Assembly (NCBI GenBank): GCA_004335835.1
Contig: RWJK01001745.1
Coordinates: 123,759-187,758, forward strand
DNA from: Scenedesmus sp. ARA3
Taxonomy: Eukaryota; Chlorophyta; Chlorophyceae; Sphaeropleales; Scenedesmaceae
Length of the DNA: 64,000 nucleotides
Direction of reading: 5' to 3'
The notes beneath the pieces were generated by a model. That model was not told the DNA's origin and ran no database searches. It was given only the letters and a program-made list of their open reading frames with translations. Positions 13,466 through 23,737 of the stretch are shown one piece after another. Made by a program: the position numbers and the translations under genes. Position 1 is the stretch's first letter. Each line of letters begins with the position of its first letter.

Positions 13466-15486
13466 ACGCCACGTACCGCCTCACAGGTCAGGGCTCTTCG
13501 CATGCTGTCACCAGCAGAGTGTGCAGCTGCCCTGCGTATTTCCAGTTAGTAGCAGCAGCAAAACAATCATGGTGAAAGGTTTCCCCATAGTTTTCATGCC
13601 TTTGCAGTAATCTCCCCGGGTACATGTGCTGGTGTCCCTGTTGCTGTTGTTGCTGTTGCTGTGCCACTGGCACCTGCACAATCTGTGCTCAACATTCCTG
13701 CAGCACTGAGCTTGTCCACGCCAAATTGCGTGTGCTGCCCTGCCCCTATGGCATGGTCATGCAGGCCAATGACGATTCACAGCAGGTGCTGGCGCTGTCT
13801 ATCGCTGTGCAGCACCCTGCGTTCAGCAGCGAACCTCAAGTGCTGTGCGCTGCAGCACAGGCATGCAAGGGGCTGCAGCAGGCAGTGCACCAGCGCAACA
13901 TCTGCAACACAGCGGTAGTGCTGAACCCTGAAGCACCACACCAGCAGCTGCACAGCTTTGCAAGCTGGCTAGTACACCACGCGCACTTGGTCAGCAGCAT
14001 CACAGCCAACAGAACAGAGCAGCTGGATGCAGCCCTCAATGTCAGAGTGCCCACTGACGTGGAGGTTATGTGCCAGTATTGGGCACACACCATGTTTGCG
14101 CAGCAGCTGCTGCTAAAAGCACTGCAGCCAGCTGTCACGCCAGCAGCAGCAGCAGCAGGGTCTCCTACAGGCAACCCAGAGCAGGCAGCACCTCAGCAGC
14201 AGCAGCAGCAGTGCCAGCAACAGCAGCTGCGCCTGGCAAGCTTCAGCAGCAACTACGCAGGCATACCTGTGCTCAAGGCCCTGCCAGCGCACAGCCTGAC
14301 CCGCCTGCAGCTTGATGTGGAAGCGTTCTTGGAAACAGAGCTCCCAGAGGTACCGCAGCTGCTAACCGAGCTCAGCAACTTGCAGGAGCTGCAGATTGAC
14401 AGCACAGGCAACGGCGAGCTCCCAGGCAGCTGCTTTGCAGCCATAGCGCAGCTCGCCAAGCTTACGCAGCTGCAGCTGGACGCTTTCAGTTGGGGCCGTA
14501 TGCGCAAGCCGCTGCAGCAGCTGCTGGCGCAGCCGCCGCCGCTGCGAGTGCTGCACTGGCACATTGATTACGATTGGCCACCCCTCAATATGTCAGCGCT
14601 CACTCAGCTTGAAGACTTCAAGACATACCAGCCGCATCCGGATGCAGTACTGCCAGGCCAGCTGCGCAGCTTGCAGCTGACTGGCATTCACCTGGAGGAC
14701 GGTTTGAAGCCGCTGACTGCGCTGCAGCAGCTGCAGCGCTTGCGCGTGGAGATGTCACGTGACATCGACGCGACTGAAGCAGTACTGCGGCTAGCCAAGC
14801 GGCTGCCGTCGCTGCAGCATGTGGCGCTGGCGTATGAGGAAGCGCATGATGCTGCTGTTGCAGCTCCAAGCTGGAAGCAGCTGCCGCAGCTGCAGGAGCT
14901 GTGCTATGCGCAGGGAGACAGTGGGAGCTACCGCGTCCACCGCTGCCAGATGAATGACATTCTGGCAGGTGTAGCGGCAGCTACCAGCTTAACAAAGCTG
15001 GAGCTGGAGGCTGTGTGCGTTGCAGGGTGCCATGAAGATGAGTCAGATGACGAGGCGCCCTGCGAGTGGGCTGCTGTTGCTGCATGCCAGCAACTGGCTG
15101 GTTTGACTGGCCTCCGAGATCTGTGCATTACAGCGTGCTCGATTTTGCCGGCAGGGGATGCGCGGGCGCTGACAGCGCTAACGAACCTCACGCGCCTGGT
15201 GCTGAGCAACATGCGTGAGGGAGTAGGTGACCTGGCAGGGGCGCTGATCGCACAGAACCTCACGCAGCTGCGCCACCTGGACCTCAGGAGTTGTGAGTTA
15301 GGCAACGCAGGTTGGGGCTTAGAGGACCTTCAGCAGCTGCTGCAGCTGACAGAGCTGCGGCTGGAGGGCAATGCGCAGCTCAGCAGGCAGGCGCTCAGCC
15401 GTGTGCTGAGGCTGCGCAGCAGGGTTTACGTTAAGTTGGACGCTCAGCAGCGCGCGCTCATGAGAGCCACCAGCAGCGCCCAGTGA
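13466..15486 (+). CDS. LRR protein, tandem copy 3, long exon intact
   Basis: The second exon, 13765-15486, is open throughout (573 codons before the stop). It holds the helical N-terminal block, a poly-Ala/poly-Gln linker, about a dozen LRRs and an acidic loop (HEDESDDEAPCEW). The equivalent of the tiny first exon at 13466-13486 reads TPRTASQ: its start codon is ACG where copies 1 and 2 have ATG, and its donor is GTCAGG. Translation could instead begin at an in-frame ATG at 13753, just before the normal acceptor, if the intron is retained. Thus all three copies carry a different possible lesion. The function is unknown. Confidence 0.8.
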
Positions 15487-15492
15487 CTAGGC

Positions 15493-15663
15493 CAGCAGCT
15501 GGTGCAGCTGACAGAGCTGCGGTTAAAGGGCAATGCACATGCCTTCTGTGCATGCAGCTGAGTAGTGAGGCACTGAGCCGTGGAAGGAGACTGCCTGGCA
15601 GCGTGCATGTTACACTGGATGCTAAGCAGTGTACGCTTGTTGATGAGTTGAATTCGCCTTGAT
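15493..15663 (+). pseudogene. C-terminal fragment of a fourth LRR copy
   Basis: Directly behind copy 3 lies a fragment matching only the last about 50 codons of the family (QQLVQLTELRLKGNA, then LSSEALSR and LPGSVHVTLDAKQC). It is interrupted by an insertion of about 17-19 bases around 15535-15553 and ends in TGATAG at 15660-15665. It has no start or upstream part. Confidence 0.8.
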
Positions 15664-16034
15664 AGTGACTAGCGTGCAGAAGCATCACGCTGCTGTGGCA
15701 GAGCAGCCATACATGAGTGTCATGCATGTAATATGACAGTTTGCATGTTGTATGCAATTGTGTTGACTGGTAGGTTTGCTGTTGCAGCATCCCCACTGTG
15801 TGGCACTGATGGGCTGTGACATATCTGAGCTTGGTCGATGCAAGCGGCTGTCTGACATGTGCAGTGGCTGCGTGTTATAAGGCGCAATGGTGGTGGCTGT
15901 GTTTTGCATAAGCTCAAGAGGTTGGCAATCACTCTGCTTCACGGTATCGTGAATTGACTGTCACGTTCGCTGTGCCAGCGGCGCTGGTGTTATAGACCAA
16001 GTTCTGTAAGACAGTTGCCTTGGATACAAGCATC

Positions 16035-16148
16035 TACCCCTCACCAATAGAGAGGCAATAATAGTCGTAGTTTCCGCTCCGTACGGGGCGCGGTTGCCGA
16101 TGCCGATGACAAGGTATGGCTTACAAGAAGACTATTATTATTATTATT
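16035..16148 (+). mobile_element. 5'-truncated LINE 3' end (114 bp) with (ATT)n tail and 7-bp target duplication
   Basis: About 110 bases are almost identical to the reverse complement of 55449-55557. The copy ends in an ATT-repeat tail and is flanked by AAGCATC on both sides (16028-16034 and 16149-16155). A short-repeat tail, 5' truncation and a target duplication are typical of non-LTR retrotransposon insertions. An internal inverted pair AATAATAGTC/GACTATTATT is also present. Confidence 0.75.
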
Positions 16149-16205
16149 AAGCATCGCACACGGTCCATCCATGGTGACCAACATATCAGATGTTGGTTGA
16201 ACCAA

Positions 16206-18289
16206 CTAGTTGCTTATTGCTGCTGCTGCCTGCAGCCGCTTGCACACCGGCCTGTGCAGTCGCCATGCCGCCAGCTGGCACTCCCTGCTGCAGTAGTAGC
16301 AGGCCCTGCAGCGGCTGCACCTGCTGCCTGCTCCCGCCACCAGAGCTGCCTCACTCAGCCCGCCCAGGTTCAGGCAGCCAGGGTTGTTGCAGCAGTGGCG
16401 CAGCGGCAGCGCAGCACACACGCCCTCCGCAAGCTCCTGCACCTGCTGCAGCAGCTGAAGCCCTATGCTTTGCCCTGCCTGCCGCAGGCTGCCTACCAAT
16501 GACTGGCAGGTACCTGATTCAGCCTTTGCTGCAGCAGCAGCTGCTGCTGCTGCATCCAACTCGTGCTGCAGCTGTTCATGCTGAGTCAGCAACTCTGCCA
16601 GCACAGGCCGCAGTGCTGCCGCTGCTGTTGCTGCTGCAGGCTCCTGCTGCTGCTCAAAAGTGTCCTGCAGCAGCCGCAGCTGCTGACCCAAAGCCCTCAC
16701 AGCATCAGCGATTACTTTCTGTGCAGGCCGTTTCTGGCCAAACATCTGCGCGTATTGCTTGTCGACTGCTGCATGTGCTGCGCTGGCTTCAGACATGGCA
16801 ACCATAACCTGCAGCTGCTGGCACGCAAACTGTGCAGCACGCGCCAGGACAACCGCAGCACTGCTGCTGCTGCTGGCTGCTGCATGTAAACTGCCAGTGT
16901 TGCCGCTTGCTGAGCTGTCAGGCTGCATTGAAAGCAGCACCGGCGCTACACGCAGCAGGTTTGCTGCATTAATGAAGCGGATGCACTGCTGTGTCAAGCC
17001 CAGGTCCTTCACAGGGTACTGCCGCACCTTCATCAAGCTCACCAGCAACCCCTGCAGCTGCTGCTGCTGCCCCTGCTGCTGCTGGTCTTTTGCTGCAGCT
17101 GCTGTGCTTGCTAACGTTAGCCAAGCCTGGTTGTTTGCCATGTTTGCAGCCAGCCGGTAGCACAATGCGAAGAGGCTCGCAGGGCTGATCTCAACTGCCC
17201 TGACGAGCCGAACTGCTGCTTGCAGTGAACGCCTTGTGGCTGCCGGCTGCTGCTGGAATGCGGCTGGCAGGGTGCCCAGGGAAAGGTCGATGTCTGCACG
17301 TACAGAGCCAATGCAAATCCGCACAGTGAGTAATCATTACTCATGATGAGAGAGGATAGTTACATGTGGGTCCTGGAATGTGAGTCCTGGAATGCGGCTG
17401 GCAGGGTGCCCAGGGAAAGGTCGATGTCTGCACGCATAGAGCCAACGCACATCCGCACAGTGAGTAATGTACAGGAGTGAGGGCAGCAGGGACAGCAGCC
17501 AGGGAGTGTTTGTTGGGGCCCCAAGTGGGCGATTGCGTCAACAGCAGCCGGCAGTGCTTCGCAAGGTACAGCAGCATGAAACAGGCACAGCACACATACC
17601 CATTTGCAGCTTTCAACCTTTGAGGGGGACAAATGTGGCGCTAAAACCACACATATCTGTCCTCACGCATGCTGCCATGCAAGCAGCTCACCATCCAACA
17701 CCAGGCTCTTAAGCAGCGTATGGAAGTGGGTGAGCACAGCAGCCTTGTCTCTGTCCTCCTGCTGTCCAATGCAGCCACACACTTCCACAACAGCAGGCCC
17801 CAACTGATGTAGCAGCGGCCCCAGCAGCTGCTGCACCAGTGCTGCATGCACTGCCTTCAGCTGCTGCGATGCTGCAGGCTGCTTTGCAGCCTTTGCAGCT
17901 GCTGCTGTGCATGCAGTACACAGCTGGCAGCAGCCCTTGAGCAGTACCACACGGTGTTCTGGTGCCACTGCTGCTGCTGCTGCTGCCGTGATGCTGCAAT
18001 GCATCAGGGGCAGCAGCAGCGCTGGCCAGTCAGCCTCCATCAAGCCGGCACCACTGCTGCCGCTGCTGCTGGTTCTGCTGGTGCTGCTGCTGCTGCTGCT
18101 GCTGCCAGCAATGAGTGCTGGCAACGCAGCAGAAAGAAGTCTGCATGACATGGCAAAGCTAGCAGCTGGGTCTCCTCCAACCGTCCGCGTGTCCACCTTC
18201 CGCAGCTGCTGCTGCTCCTGCACTGCACCCATCCGCAAAGCCACAAGCAGTGCAGCAGCAGCATCATGCTGCTGCTGCTGCTGCTGCTG

Positions 18290-18331
<42 letters not shown>

Positions 18332-18857
18332 TCCAGCCTGCTGCTGGTGGTGACTGTCACTGCTGTTGCTGCTGCTGTGCAGCTGCAGTGCAGCTGCTGC
18401 CAGCTTGAATGATGCCAGCAGAGCAACAGCCCCATTATGCAGCAGGGCCTCCCATGCATCTGCAACCTCGTTTGAGCTTTGCGCGCCTCCTGCTGTTGCC
18501 AGCTGCTGCTGCTGCTCCTGCTGCTGCTGCTGCTGTTCCGGCTGCTGCAATACTTCCGTCTTTGGGTCCAGCTTCTTCGTCTGTGGCCGAAGCATTGCAA
18601 GACTGCATGCCAGCAGGAGGTCGTGGCTGTACACCATCACTGCATCAACCGTTTGGCTGGCGCGCCTACAGGCATGCTGCTGCGCAGCACAGCAACAGCA
18701 GTGCGCGCTGCTGCTGGGTGCAGCACCGCACTGGCGGCATCGTTCAACAGCCAATCATTACGAGCTGCAAGAGCTGCACCGTTTAGTAGCACCACCTCCA
18801 GCACAAGAACGCGTTTCTGCTGCTGCAGCTGCTGCTGCTGCTGCTGATGCTGCTGCC

Positions 18858-18889
<32 letters not shown>

Positions 18890-19321
18890 GGGGAAGCCAG
18901 GCGCAGCTCCAGCCCTTGAAATGTTTCTGCCATTGCTTGAGGTAGCCCTGCAAATGTCACCCAACAGCAAACAGCAGAGGAGCCAGCAGCCGCACGACAA
19001 GCGCACTGACAATCTTGCCGTCGATTGACACGCAAACTAGAACAGCGCACTTAAGCAAGCTGATCAAGAAATGCAAGCTGACAGCGCAGTAGTGCCTCCA
19101 ACACATTGCTATCTGTAGTACAAATGACGAAAGTTGTGCAGTGCCGGTTCAGCTGTTGCGATGTGGCTTTGAAGTCTGGGCTGTCATAAGCAGCTGCCAC
19201 ACCCCGGGCCATGCAGTGACTGACCGCAGCACAAGGCTACCTGGGCCAGCAGCATTGCACTGATTGCAGCGGATTGGCATGCTGTGTGGACTTACCAGTG
19301 GCTTGCAGGCAGGCCGCCAGT

Positions 19322-19354
<33 letters not shown>

Positions 19355-19726
19355 CCTTGTGAGTGGATGCTTGAGGCTCTGATTTTATTTTTTTAAGCAG
19401 CATACACTGAAGAAGCCCAGCAGTTGAGTCGTGCACGCCAGAGCCTGTTTTGGCAGGTCCAGCAGCAGCAGCGGCTGCAGCAAGCGCAGGCCATGTGCAG
19501 CAGCACGTGCCAGCGGCACCAACGCAGCATCAGCAGCGCCCTCGTACACCTGCCGGGACTGATCCACACGATCAGCTTTTTCCTTAAACAAGGAGAGGTC
19601 TGGTGCTTCAGACAGCCGCTGCAGCAGCGCCAGACTCTGCTCTATGCTTGCTGTTGCTGGCCTAGGTGACTGCTGCTGCTGCTGCCTGCGAGGTTGCTGG
19701 TGGCTCCTTGGTTTGCCGGGTGCCAT
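16206..19726 (-). CDS. MYND-type zinc-finger protein, multi-exon
   Basis: The last exon (about 17335 down to the stop at 16206) ends with a MYND finger: [10 protein letters not shown], then [14 protein letters not shown] and the closing [12 protein letters not shown] fingers bind proline-rich partner peptides. The start is ATG at 19726 ([11 protein letters not shown]). Exon 1 is 19406-19726; further coding segments are about 19296-19350 (polyQ), 18640-18947 (polyQ then [18 protein letters not shown]) and 17692-18690 (polyQ, then LLKSLVLDG). The frames of the two middle segments disagree between 18640 and 18700, so an intron or shift there is unresolved. The stretch just before the last exon is duplicated at 17388-17468, and I could not find a clean acceptor for the copy nearest the MYND exon. 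Most of the protein is helical and low-complexity. The biological role is unknown. Confidence 0.7.
17388..17468 (-). repeat. 133-bp-spaced duplicate of a MYND-gene exon segment
   Basis: About 78 bases at 17391-17466 repeat 17258-17335 with few changes; both encode [16 protein letters not shown] or [16 protein letters not shown] on the minus strand. Only one can be used in a normal mRNA, because the upstream copy runs into a stop after DSHSRTHM. Confidence 0.85.
18278..18327 (-). repeat. CTG/CAG trinucleotide tract (polyglutamine coding)
   Basis: A run of about 16 glutamine codons interrupted by CAT, inside the MYND gene. It is one of the longest of many CAG tracts in the window. Others are at about 18860-18890, 23693-23732, 41485-41520, 44446-44484, 47990-48026 and 63561-63600. 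Confidence 0.85.
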
Positions 19727-20225
19727 GCTCGCAGTTCAAAAAACATTTATATCAATGGTGGTGCTGTTGTAAGGTTTGCGCACTGCCTTTCATGAACGGT
19801 TGCGACTGTTCCAAAGTGTTTTCGCTCAGCTCCGGAGTTCCTGCTCCGCTCAATTAAACATGCGCACTGGAAGCAGATGACAACTTGATGCAGGCCGGAC
19901 GCTCAGATATACTTTTGGCACACCGCCAGAACTGACATCCTAGATTACGAGGTCGATCAGCCGAGGGACCTTGTTGCAGCTGGGTTGCAGCTGGGACGCC
20001 GTCTGCCCGCCCGATGCTAACGGTAATCGTCTTCATTCAATATCACACCACCCCAAAACGATTTTACTTGTTCATCCATCAGATCACAACTTGACAGGAA
20101 CAGCGATGTATCTGACAGCCGCACACAGCTTTACTCCTCAACACAAGGCAGGCCAGCACACGGGGACGTGCATGTACATGCAGAGGTCGAACAGCCAGCC
20201 CGATGCAAGAAGGTTTGAATCAAGC
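19727..20225. other. Intergenic between HflX 3' end and MYND gene start
   Basis: About 500 bases without a supported gene. The region should hold the HflX 3' UTR and the MYND-gene promoter, since both genes are on the minus strand. Confidence 0.5.
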
Positions 20226-23200
20226 TCACAGCGTGCTTGTGACAGGGCTGCTGGTGCCGCTGCCTGCAGCGCTGCCACTCATAATCAGATCCTGCCAGTC
20301 AGGCGGCAGCTGGTGCTGCGCCAGGCTGCTGCCGTGCTGCTGCCGCCGCCGCTGCTCAGCCCGCTTGCCTGCCCTGCTGCCTGCGCTGCGCGGCACGTAC
20401 GACCTATCACCCGCATCCTGCTGCTGCTGCTCGCTGCCAGTGCCGTCCCAATACCCATCTTCCGCTACTCCTTCTAAGCTGGCATTGTCCACAATGTAAT
20501 CTGTAAAGATCTCATCTTGTGAAAGCGTCTCCAGCTGCCCGTTGTCCCCATCATCTGTCACACTGCCTATTGTACTGCCTGCTGTGCTGCTGCCATCAGC
20601 GGTACAGCAGTACGGTTGCAGCTTGCCGACAAGGCAGAGAGGTACACGTGCTGTCAGGCGCGTGCCTTGCTCTGTGTATGCTGTGCTGCTGACTTTGCCC
20701 ATCTTGTGAAGCTCGTCAAGCAGGGCACCAGCAGAGTAGGGCAGCAGCACCTGCAACAGCAGCATTGGTTTGGCAGAGCCAGCACCACAAATATGATGAG
20801 TGTGCTTGTAGGTGAGATGAGCTCAACCTGCTGTGTGGAGACTTACAAGCTCGACAGGTGCGCTGCACATCACCTTGCATGCACAGCAGGTGTTGCTGCT
20901 GCAGATGCCACTGGCTGCAATGCTTTTCATTCAAAAAACCAGACAGCCACCGCTAAGCAGCGCGCTGTGCTGCACCCTGCTTGCTTACTCAGACAAATGA
21001 GCTGCTGCCATGCTGCAGATCCTTCACCCACCTCCATCTCCACCATGCTCTCAGCCAGCTTGCCAGCCACAGCCGCCATCAGCGCCTGCAGGCCCTCGCC
21101 AGGTGCCCCGCTGATGCAACTACTTCTAGCCCCAGCGTTGCTGCAAGGCCACCCAATCTCACCCACAAAAACACTTGCAGCAGGTGTATACAATGCCGAT
21201 CAACAAACTGCTGCACAAGCACCGACACACCACCAGCTATGCTGCAAAAACGAATCAAACAGCACGAGCACAGCACCCACCTCCATCTCCACCATGCTCT
21301 CAGCCAGCTTGCCAGCAACAGCAGCCATCAGCTGCTGCAGGCCCTCGCCACTTGCCCCACTGATGGCTACCGTGTCTGCGCGGCTGGCTGCAAGCGCAGC
21401 TACTGCTGCCGGGTCGGGGCAGGCGTCGATCTTGTTCCAGGCGGTGACCAGCGGCAGGTCCTGCACCCCCAGCTCCTCCAACACCTGCCATCAAACATGA
21501 ATGTGAAAGCAGTAGGAGCAGTACATAGGTGTGAGTTTAGTTTGATTCATGCTTGGTTGACTGAAGTATCAGGCGTCGATCTTGTTCCAGGCGGTGACCA
21601 GCGGCGAATCCTGCACCCCCAGCTCCTCCAGCACCTACATGAAAGAGTGGAGAAGAGAAACAAAACATTGATCCAAGAGTAACAACACAACAGATGTTAA
21701 GCAAGCAGATATGCACCATGATCCTGAGACAGCTAAGTGTAGCATCATGCCTGGGAAGCAATACGCAAATGCACGCAACAGCAGCCACAGCAGAGATTAA
21801 AGCGCACACCTTGCCACACCCAGCGCGCCTGCAGCACCGCCGCACACTGCGCGGGCGCGTTATCGGCCGGGACGTCCAGCACATGCAGCACCACCGAGGC
21901 CGTGGCAATCTCTTACAGCGTGGCCACACACACCTAGACCTAGAACACAGCCCCAACTTCACCAAGCATGTTAGTTGTTCAAATGCAACACAGGCCCTAA
22001 ACACAGAGACACGTATATATCCACACATCAGCAGCCCACCACGAAACGTAGTCGCACGCCAAGCACCGCCCATCTCAGAAACACCCAACGCACCTGCAGC
22101 ACCGCCGCACACTGCGCGGGCGCGTTGTCCGCTGAAACGTCCAGCACATGCAGCACCACCGATGCCGAAGCGATCTCCTCCAGTGTTGCCCTGAAGGCCG
22201 CCACCAGCTGGGTGGGCAGCTTTTGGATGAAGCCCACCGTGTCACTAAACAGCACCTCCAGGTTGCCCCCAGGCAGCCGCACCTAATGCAAGAAGTTGTC
22301 GCAAGCACACAAGAAGATAGCACGGATGAGAACGAGGCAGGAAGAAGCAGTTGCAGCTTGTGTTGAAGCCCACGGTGTCACTGCGAAGGGCTTCCAGGTT
22401 GCTACCCGGCAGCTGAACCTGGCACGCAGACATACACACAAACTACGAGCAGCACGACTGAGCATGAGACTGTGAAGAGCAGTGCAAGCGCTTGAAACCG
22501 GCAACGCTGAGTTGCCACCCGGCAGCCGCACCTAGCACGCAGAAACAGATACCAAACAGCAGCGCAGCTGAGCGTGAAGCAGCATAGTTTTCCATGAGTG
22601 ACAGCTTCTGGATGAAGCCCACAGTGTCACTGAACGGCACCTCCAGGTTGCCACCTGGGAGCCGCACCTGCGGTACAGATTTGTTTGGAAGCAGGGCAGC
22701 TGAGATGGTGCAGAAGAGCGCAGTGGCAGCTTCTGGATGAAGCCTGCCGTGTCGCTCAAGAGGACTGTAAGGTCCAGCTGGCAGCCACACCTGAGGCACA
22801 AGCAAACAAACACAAGAGAGTGGCGCAGATGCGAATGAGGCAGAAGACAGCAGTGGCAGCTTCTGGATGAAGCCCACAATGTCCCTGAAGAGCACTTCCA
22901 GGTTGCCCCCAGGCAGCCGCACCTAGCACGCAGAAGCAGATGCCAAACAGCAGCGCAGCTGAGCGTGAAGCAGCGGAGAGCAGTGGCAGCTTCTGGATGA
23001 AGCCCACGGTGTCACTGAACAGCACCGCCAAGTTGCCACCTGGCAGCCGCACCTGATGCAGGGAGTTGTCGCAAGCACACAAGAGGAGTAGCACAGGTGA
23101 GCATGAGGAAGAGAAGCAGCAGACCACTTGACACGGGGTTGCACCCTGGCAGTCGGACCTGAGGCGCAAGCAAACACACATATCAGCAGCACCACAGCTG

Positions 23201-23691
23201 AAATAAAGGAAGCGGAAACCACTGGCAGCTCTTGAGTGAATGCCACGGTGTCATTGAACAGCAATTCTGAGTTGCATCTGTGTCATGGCACCAGGCCACG
23301 TTAAGTATCTCAGCACCCACTACCACCACTCAGATAATACCAAAACATGGACACAGCCAGGCAGGCCGGCAGCCTCTCACCTTGCGCGTGGTGGGGTCCA
23401 GCGTGGCAAAGAGCTTGTCCTCCGCCAGCAACCCTGCAGTATGCCGCATGCATTCTAGACACCAATCACAACACAAGCCTTGTGGCCGGCCAGGCCCCTC
23501 ACCTTGCGCGTGGTGGGGTCCAGCGTAGCAAACAGTTTGTCCTCTGCCAGCACCCCCGCATCTGTCATCGTGTTGAGCAGCGTGGACTTGCCCGCATTGG
23601 TGTAGCCCACAAGAGCCACAACCGGAATGGGTGCGTCTTGGCGGCGGGTGCGGTGGGCGGCGCGGTGTGTGCGCACAGCCTGCAGCTCCCT

Positions 23692-23737
<46 letters not shown>

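Noticed and set aside
18366..19028. Plus-strand open frame rich in Cys, Ala and Leu
   Set aside because: Shadow of CTG/CAG tracts in the minus-strand MYND gene.
22500..23280. Switch-II copies as separate exons or a second GTPase gene
   Set aside because: They repeat only about 60 bases of one exon, lack donors and most have frame-breaking changes; no other G motifs accompany them.
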